A DNA stretch of 57,133 nucleotides from JAADHX01 sp964569385 (GTDB lineage Bacteria > Actinomycetota > Acidimicrobiia > Acidimicrobiales > Poriferisodalaceae). The stretch's first letter is position 1. Every line of letters begins with the position of its first letter. Made by a program: the position numbers and the translations under genes. Shown here one piece after another: positions 44,428 to 53,074 of the stretch. A model generated the notes under the pieces. That model was not told where the DNA came from, made no database searches, and worked only from the letters and a program-made list of their open reading frames with translations. The DNA lies in NCBI GenBank assembly GCA_964569385.1, contig CAZMUM010000035.1:1-57133 (forward strand). Reading direction: 5' to 3'.

Positions 44428-44889
44428 TCATGCTCGAATGACAACCGTTGAACAGATCTTGTCGTGGAAGGTTTGGTTCTTGTCGTCCCACAGCGGCCAC
44501 AACATACCTAGGTAACACGGAATCGCCGAGAGATAGGTCGAAAAGAATCGACCCGTCGCCAGTCCATAACCAATCGGCGCCGGACTGCCGTGACGAACGA
44601 CCTTCACACCGGTAGCCATCTTGCCCAGAGTTTGTCCCTTTGACCCAATCATCAGAACCGAGTAGGCGATTGCGCCCGCTAGACCTACCACGTAGGCGAC
44701 TACAAGGGCAGCATCGTTTTCCGACGCCGCCACTGCGACAACCACGATGTTTAGCGGAATGCCGACAATTAGTCCATCGAGAACAACGGCTCCGGCGCGC
44801 CGCCACCAGCCCGCCAGTTCGAGGCTAGTAGTCGGACTGTCAAACTGTGGAGCGCCATAGGCGGGTGGTGGTGGCGGTAGGTCGGTCAT
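44428..44889 (-). CDS. RDD-family membrane protein (paralogue 2)
   Basis: 153 residues. Pro-rich cytosolic N-terminus (TDLPPPPPAYGAPQF), then the RDD domain with ELAGWWRRAGAVVLDGLIVG, three or four helices, and GQTLGKMATGVKVV. It ends DDKNQTFHDKICSTVVIRA. It lies one base after its paralogue and is about as similar to it as tandem duplicates are. Function of the family is unknown, possibly small-ion transport or membrane homeostasis. Confidence 0.88.
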   Translation of the reverse strand: MTDLPPPPPAYGAPQFDSPTTSLELAGWWRRAGAVVLDGLIVGIPLNIVVVAVAASENDAALVVAYVVGLAGAIAYSVLMIGSKGQTLGKMATGVKVVRHGSPAPIGYGLATGRFFSTYLSAIPCYLGMLWPLWDDKNQTFHDKICSTVVIRA

Positions 44890-45336
44890 CTAAGCGCGAA
44901 TAGAGACGGTGGACACAATCTTGTCGTGGAACGTTTGGTTCTTGTCGTCCCACAGAGGCCAGAAGTAGCCGAGAAAACACGGCAGCGCCGACAGAAATGC
45001 CGCAAAGTAGCGGCCCGTAGCGAGGCCGTAGCCAATCGGTGCCGGGCTGCCATCGCGCACAATCTTTACCCCGGCAGCCATCTTGCCGAGGGTTTGGCCG
45101 CGGCTGCCGATGAAGTAGACCGAATAGGCCAGGCCGACGACAAGACCAAGGAGATTCTGCCCGGCCTGGCCGAGCCCGGCCGCGAGCCCAAGCAACGTCA
45201 GCGGCACTCCGACAATTAGTGCATCCAGAAGGACTGCACCGACGCGGCGCCACCAGCCAGCGAGTTCGACGCTCATCGTGGGAGCATCAAATTGTGGCGC
45301 CCCCTGGCTCGGAGGTGGCGGCGGTAGATCTGACAT
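44890..45336 (-). CDS. RDD-family membrane protein (paralogue 1)
   Basis: 148 residues with the same layout as the gene that follows: SDLPPPPPSQGAPQF, ELAGWWRRVGAVLLDALIVG, GSRGQTLGKMAAGVKIV, DDKNQTFHDKIVSTVSIRA. The stop codon is adjacent to the start of paralogue 2. The conserved ends and divergent helices point to an old tandem duplication. The pair sits between uvrB and uvrA. Confidence 0.88.
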   Translation of the reverse strand: MSDLPPPPPSQGAPQFDAPTMSVELAGWWRRVGAVLLDALIVGVPLTLLGLAAGLGQAGQNLLGLVVGLAYSVYFIGSRGQTLGKMAAGVKIVRDGSPAPIGYGLATGRYFAAFLSALPCFLGYFWPLWDDKNQTFHDKIVSTVSIRA

Positions 45337-45393
45337 GTGTCCTCAGTCGGTTGGCCAGGTCCATCTGGCAGGTTGTACGGGCAGGACTCTAGT

Positions 45394-47547
45394 TCATCGT
45401 GAGTCGCGGAGTTCCCGCTTGAGATCTTTGATCTCGTCACGCAACCTGGCCGCGTACTCGAACCGAAGGTCGGCGGCCGCATCGGCCATCTCGAGTTCGA
45501 GGGTGTGTATGAGCCGCGACAACTCGTCCGACGGTAGTTCTGCGAGGTCGCGTTTGGCTCGATCGGCACGATTGCTGACCAACTTGTCTGGCACGGGCGC
45601 AGTGTCATCGACTCGGCCGCGAAGCACCGACAAGATGTCGCTCACTGCTTTGCGCACAGTCTTGGGCTCGATGCCATGTTCGGTGTTGTAAGCCTGTTGG
45701 AGGCCGCGACGGCGGTTCGTTTCCGATATTGCCCGTTGCATCGAGTTGGTTACGCGATCTGCGTACATGACCACCTGGCCATCGACGTTTCGGGCGGCAC
45801 GACCGATCATTTGGATCAGCGATGTCTGCGAACGAAGGAAACCCTCCTTGTCGGCGTCGAGAATTGACACCAGCGACACTTCTGGCAGGTCGAGACCCTC
45901 TCTTAGAAGGTTGATGCCCACTAACACGTCGAATTCGCCAAGCCGAAGGTCGCGCAGGATCTCGATGCGTTCGATGGTGTCGATCTCGCTGTGGAGGTAC
46001 CGAACTCGCACTCCTAGCTCGAGCAGATAGTCGGTCAGGTCTTCTGACATTTTCTTGGTGAGGGTGGTCACCAAGACGCGACCGCCTTTCGACACCTTTA
46101 GGTTGATCTGTTCGAGCAAATCGTCGATCTGGCCCTTGGTCGGTTTGACGATGACCTCTGGGTCGATGAGCCCGGTTGGGCGAATGATCTGTTCGACCAC
46201 TTGGGAACTCATTTGCAGCTCGTAGTTGCCCGGTGTGGCCGACAAGAAGATCGACTGGTTGATTCGTTGCAAAACCTCTTCGAAACGCAGCGGACGGTTG
46301 TCTTTTGCTGACGGCAGCCTGAAGCCGTGGCCCACCAGCGTTTCCTTGCGAGACCGGTCGCCGGCAAACTGGCCATGGAGTTGAGGAACAGCGACATGGC
46401 TCTCGTCGATGACTAACAAGAAGTCGTCGGGGAAAAAGTCGAGCAGCGTATGGGGAGGTTCGTCGTAGGCCCGACCATCGAGATGCATTGAATAGTTCTC
46501 AATACCGTTGCAATAGCCGACCTCTTGCATCATTTCGAGGTCGTACTCGGTACGCATCCGCAGCCGCTGAGCTTCAAGTAGCTTGCCTTCATTTTCGAAA
46601 CGCTGAAGTTGTTCGCGTAACTCGATCTCGATGCCAGCAACCGCTGCGGTCAGCCGATCTTCGGAGGTGGTGTAGTGCGTCGCCGGAAAAACCGTGAGCT
46701 CGGTTAGTTCACCCAGACGTTCACCGGTGAGCGTGTCGACCTTAGTAATACGTTCGATGTCGTCGCCAAAGAGTTCGATACGAACTGCAAACTGTTCGTA
46801 AGCTGGGTGGAGCTCGATGGTGTCGCCCCGAACGCGGAACTTGCCACGAACCAGGTTCATGTCGTTTCGTTCGTAGCGCATGTCGACGAGTTGACGCAGG
46901 ATCTCGCGTTGATCTATCTGACCGCCAAGCCGCAGGTACAACATGTTGCGCCGGTAAAGCTCGGGCGAACCAAGACCATAGATGGCCGACACGGACGCAA
47001 CTACGATTACATCGCGTCTGGTCAGCAGTGCAGCAGTAGCCGAGTGACGCAGCCGGTCGATTTCGTCGTTGACCGAAGAGTCCTTCTCGATGTATGTGTC
47101 GCTCGATGGCATATAGGCCTCGGGCTGGTAGTAGTCGTAATAACTGACGAAGTACTCAACGCGGTTATCGGGGAAGAACTCCTTGAACTCGTTGGCGAGC
47201 TGCGCCGCCAATGACTTATTGGGCGCCAACACAAGCGTGGGGCGCTGTGATTGTTCGATAGTCCAGGCAATCGTGGCGCTCTTACCAGAACCCGTAATGC
47301 CGAGCAACGTCTGAAATTTGTGGCCATCGGCAAGACCTCTGGAGAGGGCCGTAATCGCCTCGGGTTGATGACCAGCAGGTTCGAAGTCGGCATGAACCCG
47401 AAACGGGGGCGAATGCCCGTCGTCGGCCAACGGCACAACCTCAGTTGGGGTAAACCCAAGACTGCTGCTAGGAGTACCGGCAACAGCAGACCCGGTTGTG
47501 TCAGTTACGTCGGTTGTGTTTGAGTTCGCGCTATCAATATCGACCAC
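45394..47547 (-). CDS. uvrB: Excinuclease ABC subunit B (UvrB)
   Basis: 717 residues. DEAD/helicase motifs: Walker A LGITGSGKSAT, the beta-hairpin region YYDYYQPEAYMPSSDTYIEK, ATPase Walker B LLVIDESHVAVPQ, LVGINLLREGLDLPEVSLV and IQMIGRAARNVDGQV. A C-terminal UVR motif (LIHTLELEMADAAADLRFEY) contacts UvrC. The first 48 residues are a low-complexity Thr/Ser-rich extension; a later start is possible. Confidence 0.97.
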   Translation of the reverse strand: MVDIDSANSNTTDVTDTTGSAVAGTPSSSLGFTPTEVVPLADDGHSPPFRVHADFEPAGHQPEAITALSRGLADGHKFQTLLGITGSGKSATIAWTIEQSQRPTLVLAPNKSLAAQLANEFKEFFPDNRVEYFVSYYDYYQPEAYMPSSDTYIEKDSSVNDEIDRLRHSATAALLTRRDVIVVASVSAIYGLGSPELYRRNMLYLRLGGQIDQREILRQLVDMRYERNDMNLVRGKFRVRGDTIELHPAYEQFAVRIELFGDDIERITKVDTLTGERLGELTELTVFPATHYTTSEDRLTAAVAGIEIELREQLQRFENEGKLLEAQRLRMRTEYDLEMMQEVGYCNGIENYSMHLDGRAYDEPPHTLLDFFPDDFLLVIDESHVAVPQLHGQFAGDRSRKETLVGHGFRLPSAKDNRPLRFEEVLQRINQSIFLSATPGNYELQMSSQVVEQIIRPTGLIDPEVIVKPTKGQIDDLLEQINLKVSKGGRVLVTTLTKKMSEDLTDYLLELGVRVRYLHSEIDTIERIEILRDLRLGEFDVLVGINLLREGLDLPEVSLVSILDADKEGFLRSQTSLIQMIGRAARNVDGQVVMYADRVTNSMQRAISETNRRRGLQQAYNTEHGIEPKTVRKAVSDILSVLRGRVDDTAPVPDKLVSNRADRAKRDLAELPSDELSRLIHTLELEMADAAADLRFEYAARLRDEIKDLKRELRDSR

Positions 47548-47766
47548 TTCGCAAGCTTACGAACCCGGTGGGACATCTAACCATGTTCGTAAACAACATC
47601 GTGCTCAGACCCCGAAATTTGGGCCTGAAACGAAGGACTACTTTCGCGAAGCCTCTGACGAACGACAGGACGAGCGGGAGAATTCTCGCTAGTGCGTGTA
47701 CGCGGAGCGTCGTTGTGGTTATCCTCCCGCCTGTCATCCCCAATCTCTCCAAAAGGTACCGGCAAC

Positions 47767-48255
47767 ATGGCCGAAGAAACTGCTACAGACTCCGAAGACG
47801 AAGCCAAAGACGACGAACTCGACGACGACGAACTCGACGACGATCTGCCAACCGACGACGACACCGAAGATGCCGACGACGACGCCGAAGAAGCCGACGA
47901 CGACGAAGCCCCATCAGCGGCCGCTGCGGCATCAGACGACGATGATGACGACGACGACGAAGTCGAAGCCGACCTCGATGCCATCTTGCGGGAGCGTATG
48001 GCCAAGGACGACGATGACGAAGAAGACGATGACGACGAAGACGTAGTAGTTGTCACCAAGTCAAAGGGCAAGAAGCCCAAGAAGCTCGCTAAGGGCGGCG
48101 TCGAACCCGAAGGCCGCCAAGACGACGAGCATGTATGCACCTTGTGTTTCATGCTTGTTCGGGGCACCCAGCTGGGTCCACAGGGTGCCCGCAGCTGCCC
48201 CAGTGGCGAACTCGAAGCAGACTGCCCGGCAATCGCCTACTTCGATGGCAACTAA
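47767..48255 (+). CDS. Very acidic DUF4193-like protein with C-terminal zinc-finger pattern
   Basis: 162 residues from the ATG at 47767. Residues 1 to about 115 are dominated by Asp and Glu with two DDDD-rich blocks; a basic patch KSKGKKPKKLAKGG follows, and the C-terminus has CTLCFMLVRGTQL...CPSGELEADCP, a CxxC plus two Cys that suit zinc binding. The layout recalls DUF4193 proteins of actinobacteria, which have an acidic body and a Cys-rich end. Role unknown. The gene is divergent from uvrB and convergent with the coaE fusion. Confidence 0.75.
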   Translation: MAEETATDSEDEAKDDELDDDELDDDLPTDDDTEDADDDAEEADDDEAPSAAAAASDDDDDDDDEVEADLDAILRERMAKDDDDEEDDDDEDVVVVTKSKGKKPKKLAKGGVEPEGRQDDEHVCTLCFMLVRGTQLGPQGARSCPSGELEADCPAIAYFDGN

Positions 48256-48281
48256 GCCCCGGGCCACGGCTTCTAGGGCTT
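48254..48281. terminator. Possible bidirectional hairpin between convergent genes
   Basis: AAGCCC (48254-48259) and GGGCTT (48276-48281) can pair across a 16-base loop that overlaps both stop codons. The stem is short and without T runs, so it is a weak candidate. Confidence 0.25.
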
Positions 48282-50699
48282 GAGTTCGTCCCAAGCTGCT
48301 TCGGCGAGGTCGAGTTGTTGTTCGACCAGCTCGAGACCACCCATCCAGAATCCTGGGTCGTCGAGATCGCACCCGACGATCCGGCCGAGCTCCTCGGGAG
48401 GCATCGATCCTCCACTGGACAGCAGGGAGAGGTATCGGCTCACAAAGTCGGACCCTTGGCTCGTGTACTGGCCATAGACCGACAACGCCAAAAGCTGCCC
48501 ATATGCATAGGCGTACACGTATCCGGGAGTTCCGATGAAGTGCGGAATGTAGCTCCACCAGTCGCGATAGCCGTGGGTGAGAGTTATCGATTCACCGAGC
48601 ATTGCCCGCTGTGAGTCGATCCAAAGATCGCCAAACCGGTCGGTGGACAGCTCGCCAACCTCACGGCGCTCGCAGTGAACGGCATCTTCGAATCGGTTCA
48701 TCGCAGTCTGGCGAAAGACGGTGGCGATCGAACCCTCGATGTTTTCTGCCAGCAGAGCCAGTCGATCGAGTGGATTAGTTGCCGCCGCGAGCATGGCCTG
48801 AAACGTGAGAGTCTCACCAAACACTGACGCCGTTTCGGCGAGCGTCAGCGGTGTCTGGAAATGGAACACGCCTTGCGGGCGACTCATGAAGGCATGGCAA
48901 CCGTGGCCAAGCTCGTGGGCCAGTGTCATCACGTCTCTGGGACGGCCGGTCCAGTTCAAGAACACGTATGGGTGGTGTGACGGCACGGTGTACGAACAGA
49001 ACGCGCCTGGCCGTTTCGCGGGACGAATCGGCGCATCGATCCAGCGCTCGTCGAAGAATCGCTTCGCGGTCGACGCCAGCTCGGGAGAAAACGCGCCGTA
49101 GGCATCGAGGACGATCTCAGTGGCTTCAGCCCACCCAACCCTGGTTTCGGTTTCGGCAACCGTTGCCATACGGTCGTAGTCGAACAGTTCCTGGCCAAGG
49201 ATCTGAGCTTTCAGCCGATACCACCGTTGCGGGATGTCGTAGCGCGACACCACGGCATCGACCAAGGTCTGAACCGACTCATCGGTGGCTTCATTGGAGA
49301 GGTTGCGACTCGACAGCCACGTGGGGTAGCTGCGAAGTCGGTCGGTTACGGACTTGTCCTGGAGCAAGGTGTTGAACACAAAGGCCCGTGTCGACAGTCC
49401 GTCATCGAGCGCGGTGGTTATAGCAGCAGCCGCGTCGGCGCGCGTTGAGCTGCCTGGGGCAGCGAGCAACGAGAGCGCCTCCTCGAGACTGACGCGGCGG
49501 GCGCCGTGGTCGTCTGCCAACTCGACGCTGATCTCGGCTGTCAGCTGCGAGAACAAACGAGACCACGCGCTCGCACCAGTTGCTGACTTCTCGCTAAGAA
49601 TCGCTTCTTCTGGTTCCGACAGCAGGTGGGTGCGGTAGCGCCGCTCGCCTCTGAGATAGTGGGCGCAGAAAGCGAGCGCATCGTTGGCTAGTAACGCTTC
49701 GACGGCAGCGTCGTCGAGGGCGGCCCACTCGAGGTCGACGAACAGAGTCTTCGTCGACAAACGAGCCGCCTGTTCTTGAACACGCTGGAACAAAGCGCCA
49801 TCGGAGGTATCGACCGCGAACCGCAACTGAGCATATGAAGCGGCGCGTGTCACGTGTTCGTGGTGTTGTTCCACAAGACGCATCAAGGTTACGAACTCGT
49901 CGACGTCGAGCTGGGCGATCCGGCCTCGGTAGGCGGCTATCTGGTCAGCTACGACACCAGCGGCTTCCATCAGCGTCTCAACACCAGCAGCGCCCTCTGG
50001 CTCGACGATCGTCGACAGATCCCACGCAACGGCGGAGGCGGTCAAATCTAGATCAGCGGCGTCGGCGGACGTACTCACTTCGTTTCGGGTCGAACCGAGG
50101 TTGGTCATCCATGTCCAAGCAGCATCGATGTGAGCATCGAGCGCATCGATGGGTCCGCTGTTGTCGATAACGAAGTCGGCCACAGATGCCCGTTCTTCGC
50201 GAGTGGCCTGGTTGGAGATGCGAGATCTTGCATCGTCGGCACTGAAACCTCGACTTGAGGTGAGCCGCTCGATCTGAACGTCGACTGGGCAATCGACTAC
50301 CAAGATTCCGGCCAAATCGTAGTTCGGCTTGCCTGTCTTCAGGATGCCCTCGACCAGAAGCGGAATATCGAGAACGACGATGTCATCGTCGTTTGCGGCC
50401 GCGATTGCGGTCACGATTGCTTCGCCCACCTTGGGATGGACGATGCGGTTTAGATCTTTGAGCGCTTCGGCATCGTTGAACACGATTGCAGCCACTGCTT
50501 GGCGATCTAGCCGCCCGTCGACACCGACAATCGATTCGCCGAAACGCTCGACCATCGCGACAAACGCAGCCATGCCGGGTTCCTGGAGAGATCGAGCAAT
50601 AGCGTCGGCATCAACGAGCACGGCGCCCCTCGCAAGGAGCGCCGCGCTAACCGTTGATTTTCCGCTTCCAATGCCGCCTGTTAACCCGACGGCAACCAT
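48273..50699 (-). CDS. coaE: Dephospho-CoA kinase (CoaE) fused to an M3-family oligoendopeptidase
   Basis: 808 residues in one uninterrupted frame. Residues 1-200 are CoaE: P-loop GLTGGIGSGKST, DADAIARSLQEPG, FNDAEALKDLNRIVHPKV and VVLDIPLLVEG, enough for the last step of coenzyme A synthesis. Residues about 215-808 are an M3 (PepF-like) metallopeptidase with HELGHGCHAF near residue 596 and a downstream Glu in TLAETASVFGETL for the third zinc ligand. The linker (about 200-215) is short. The gene follows rpsA after 3 bases, the usual coaE position; the peptidase is the unusual part. Two separate genes joined by a lost stop is the alternative. Confidence 0.92.
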   Translation of the reverse strand: MVAVGLTGGIGSGKSTVSAALLARGAVLVDADAIARSLQEPGMAAFVAMVERFGESIVGVDGRLDRQAVAAIVFNDAEALKDLNRIVHPKVGEAIVTAIAAANDDDIVVLDIPLLVEGILKTGKPNYDLAGILVVDCPVDVQIERLTSSRGFSADDARSRISNQATREERASVADFVIDNSGPIDALDAHIDAAWTWMTNLGSTRNEVSTSADAADLDLTASAVAWDLSTIVEPEGAAGVETLMEAAGVVADQIAAYRGRIAQLDVDEFVTLMRLVEQHHEHVTRAASYAQLRFAVDTSDGALFQRVQEQAARLSTKTLFVDLEWAALDDAAVEALLANDALAFCAHYLRGERRYRTHLLSEPEEAILSEKSATGASAWSRLFSQLTAEISVELADDHGARRVSLEEALSLLAAPGSSTRADAAAAITTALDDGLSTRAFVFNTLLQDKSVTDRLRSYPTWLSSRNLSNEATDESVQTLVDAVVSRYDIPQRWYRLKAQILGQELFDYDRMATVAETETRVGWAEATEIVLDAYGAFSPELASTAKRFFDERWIDAPIRPAKRPGAFCSYTVPSHHPYVFLNWTGRPRDVMTLAHELGHGCHAFMSRPQGVFHFQTPLTLAETASVFGETLTFQAMLAAATNPLDRLALLAENIEGSIATVFRQTAMNRFEDAVHCERREVGELSTDRFGDLWIDSQRAMLGESITLTHGYRDWWSYIPHFIGTPGYVYAYAYGQLLALSVYGQYTSQGSDFVSRYLSLLSSGGSMPPEELGRIVGCDLDDPGFWMGGLELVEQQLDLAEAAWDELKP

Positions 50700-50702
50700 G
50701 TG

Positions 50703-52256
50703 TCAGCTCTCGGAATCGGTTACTGGCTCTTCGTCAGGAGCGGCATCTTCGGGGGCGGCAGAAACTGCTGCTTCAGCAGCCACCTCCCCAGTATCGGCTG
50801 ACCCAGTTTCCGATGACCCAGCATCCGCGCCCTCAGGAGCAGCTTCTTCGGCGGCTGGTTCATCGTCAAGGACGCCTGCTGGGTCGTCACCGGCGCCATA
50901 TTCGGACACCGCTTGACGGTAGGCCTCTTCGCCGTACTGCTCGTAGTATTCGCGCCAGGCTTGGCGGGCTTCTTCGGTATAGTCGACGACGCCCTCTTCG
51001 TTGGTCGACAAGCTCTCGTCGCCCACATAGTTGCCATCGGAGTCGTACTTGTCGACTCCGAATGCGTCCTGGTACTCGGCGGCAACAACGCCACCCTCGG
51101 CGGCCTGTTTGATCGACAAGCTGATGCGTCGACGCTGAAGATCGAGATCGATGATCTTGACCCACAACTCTTCGCCGGGAGTAACAACCTGCTCGGGAAG
51201 ATCGACGTGGTGCGCCGACATCTCTGAGATGTGGACAAGGCCTTCGATGCCATCGCCAACTTGAACAAATGAGCCGAACGGCACCAGCTTGGTGACTCGG
51301 CCGTAGACAAGTTCGCCGACGCGGTGACCAGAAGCAAACTCTTGCCATGGATCTTGCTGGGTTGCCTTGAGCGACAAGCTGATGCGCTCGCGCTCGCGGT
51401 CGACTTCGAGGACCTCGACGTTGACTTCGTCGCCAACAGTGACAACGGAGCCGGGGTGGTCGACGTGCTTCCACGACAGTTCAGACACGTGGATGAGCCC
51501 GTCCATTCCGCCAAGGTCGACGAACGCGCCGAAGCTGACAACCGAAGAAACAACACCGGGTCGACGTTCGCCTGGCTTGAGGTTGTCGAGGAAGGCTTCG
51601 CGCTGTTCCTTCTGGGTCTCTTCGAGCCATGCCCGACGTGAAAGCACAACGTTGTTGCGGTTCTTGTCGAGTTCGATGATCTTGGCTTCGAGTTCCATGC
51701 CGACGTATGGCTGGAGATCGCGGACGCGGCGTAGTTCGACCAGGGATGCCGGCAAGAAGCCACGCAGGCCGATGTCGACGATGAGACCGCCCTTGACGAC
51801 CTCGATGACTGGGCCCTTGACAACACCTTCGGCTTCTTTGATCTCTTCGATCTTGCCCCAGGCGCGCTCGTACTGAGCGCGCTTCTTCGACAGGATCAGG
51901 CGGCCATCGGCGTCTTCCTTTTGGAGGACCAACGCTTCGATGGCGTCGCCCAAGGCCACGATCTCGGCGGGGTTGACATCGTTGCGAATCGACAGTTCGC
52001 GAGCGGGAATCACGCCCTCTGACTTGAAGCCAATGTCGAGCAAGACTTCGTCGCGGTCGACCTTAACGACGGTGCCGTTGACGATGTCGCCGTCGTCGAA
52101 TTCGACGATGGTTCCGTTGATGGCTTCTTCGAAGCTCATTCCACCGAGGTCGTCGTCGATGATGGTGCGGGGGATGTAATCGCCGGCATCGGTGAACGTG
52201 CCAAATTCGCTGGCAGGATCGTCGAGGGGGGCGGTATCGGTAGTGGTATCGGACAA
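50703..52256 (-). CDS. rpsA: 30S ribosomal protein S1
   Basis: 517 residues with four S1 (OB-fold) RNA-binding repeats: GDIVNGTVVKVDRDEVLLDI (about 55-130), KGPVIEVVKGGLIVDIGLRG (about 145-210), PGVVSSVVSFGAFVDLGGMD and VYGRVTKLVPFGSFVQVGDG. The C-terminal 130 residues are acidic and Ala/Glu-rich without structure motifs. Actinobacterial S1 has four repeats and such a tail. It brings mRNA to the small subunit. coaE lies 3 bases behind it. Confidence 0.96.
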   Translation of the reverse strand: MSDTTTDTAPLDDPASEFGTFTDAGDYIPRTIIDDDLGGMSFEEAINGTIVEFDDGDIVNGTVVKVDRDEVLLDIGFKSEGVIPARELSIRNDVNPAEIVALGDAIEALVLQKEDADGRLILSKKRAQYERAWGKIEEIKEAEGVVKGPVIEVVKGGLIVDIGLRGFLPASLVELRRVRDLQPYVGMELEAKIIELDKNRNNVVLSRRAWLEETQKEQREAFLDNLKPGERRPGVVSSVVSFGAFVDLGGMDGLIHVSELSWKHVDHPGSVVTVGDEVNVEVLEVDRERERISLSLKATQQDPWQEFASGHRVGELVYGRVTKLVPFGSFVQVGDGIEGLVHISEMSAHHVDLPEQVVTPGEELWVKIIDLDLQRRRISLSIKQAAEGGVVAAEYQDAFGVDKYDSDGNYVGDESLSTNEEGVVDYTEEARQAWREYYEQYGEEAYRQAVSEYGAGDDPAGVLDDEPAAEEAAPEGADAGSSETGSADTGEVAAEAAVSAAPEDAAPDEEPVTDSES

Positions 52257-52435
52257 AATAGATCTACTTGAATAGTGGCTAGGGACAGGCTCTACCGACC
52301 AAGTAGGTCAGATGGTTGAGCCGATTTGGAACACGCGCGATTTGCGCGACTTGTACAGGCTATAGGGACCGGCGGGGTGTGAGGAGGAACTGCGGTTCAT
52401 CAGGTACCTGGATTCAACCCAATGCTTCACTAGCA

Positions 52436-52960
52436 ACCTCGCCTAAACGTCCTGGCCGCGGCCGTCCCGACCCACTCATGGAACACGCGGGTGGACCATT
52501 CGTACGCAGTTAGATCTGGCGGCGCGGCCACCATGTCGATCGAGCCGTCGAAACATCGGCCCAGTAACAACCTGACCCGATGCACGTGATATGTCGACGT
52601 GACACCAACGAGTCGGTCCCAGCCGTTCTCGACAGCAAGTTCGCCTACACCGCTGGCTTCGCCCCAAGTGTTGTCGGGGTCGGGAGCAAAACAGTGGACC
52701 TCAAAGTCCCACTCACCATCGCAGAGTTGGTTCGCGTCGTCCCAGTTAGGAAGGTTGCCGTTAGGCAACACAAGATGCCTCGCCACGCCATCTTCGAGCA
52801 ATTCAAGGGCCACTTCGAGGCGCTCTCCCCGTCCGCCCGCGAATAGAACAATGGCATCAGCGCTCTGTGGCCGATCGGTTGTGGGCCGCACGAAATATCG
52901 CCAAGAAGAAAAGGCCACCAAGAACACTGCGAGCGTGCCTAGCAGCAGAATCCAGTTCAT
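52436..52960 (-). CDS. DUF218 / YdcF-like membrane-anchored protein
   Basis: About 175 residues from the ATG at 52960 (MNWILLLGTLAVFLVAFSSW), one N-terminal membrane helix followed by a DUF218 domain: ADAIVLFAGGRGERLEVALELL and DRLVGVTSTYHVHRVRLLLG with the acid/His residues of the family. The family includes ElyC/SanA-like envelope proteins. The open frame reaches 53023, but that would place a perfect hairpin inside the gene, so I prefer the shorter form. It lies downstream of polA, same direction. Confidence 0.78.
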
Positions 52961-52971
52961 AGTCGAGCCAT

Positions 52972-52995
52972 GTTTGCGTCGCCATCGACGCAAAC
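52972..52995 (-). terminator. Perfect 9-bp hairpin after polA
   Basis: GTTTGCGTC and GACGCAAAC pair with a 6-base loop. It is 80 bases beyond the polA stop and 12 bases before the DUF218 start codon. It may end polA transcription or be part of the leader of the next gene. Confidence 0.5.
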
Positions 52996-53074
52996 GCACC
53001 CTAAGTCGTTTGTATCTGAGCACGCACCAAGGGTGCCCGTTCCACGCCCAGATGTCCGGTCGCCCCGGGTTTGT

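Noticed and set aside
47577..48167. Ser-rich minus-strand ORF of 196 codons
   Set aside because: The poly-Ser runs are the antisense reading of the Asp codons of the acidic protein on the plus strand. There is no ribosome site or domain.
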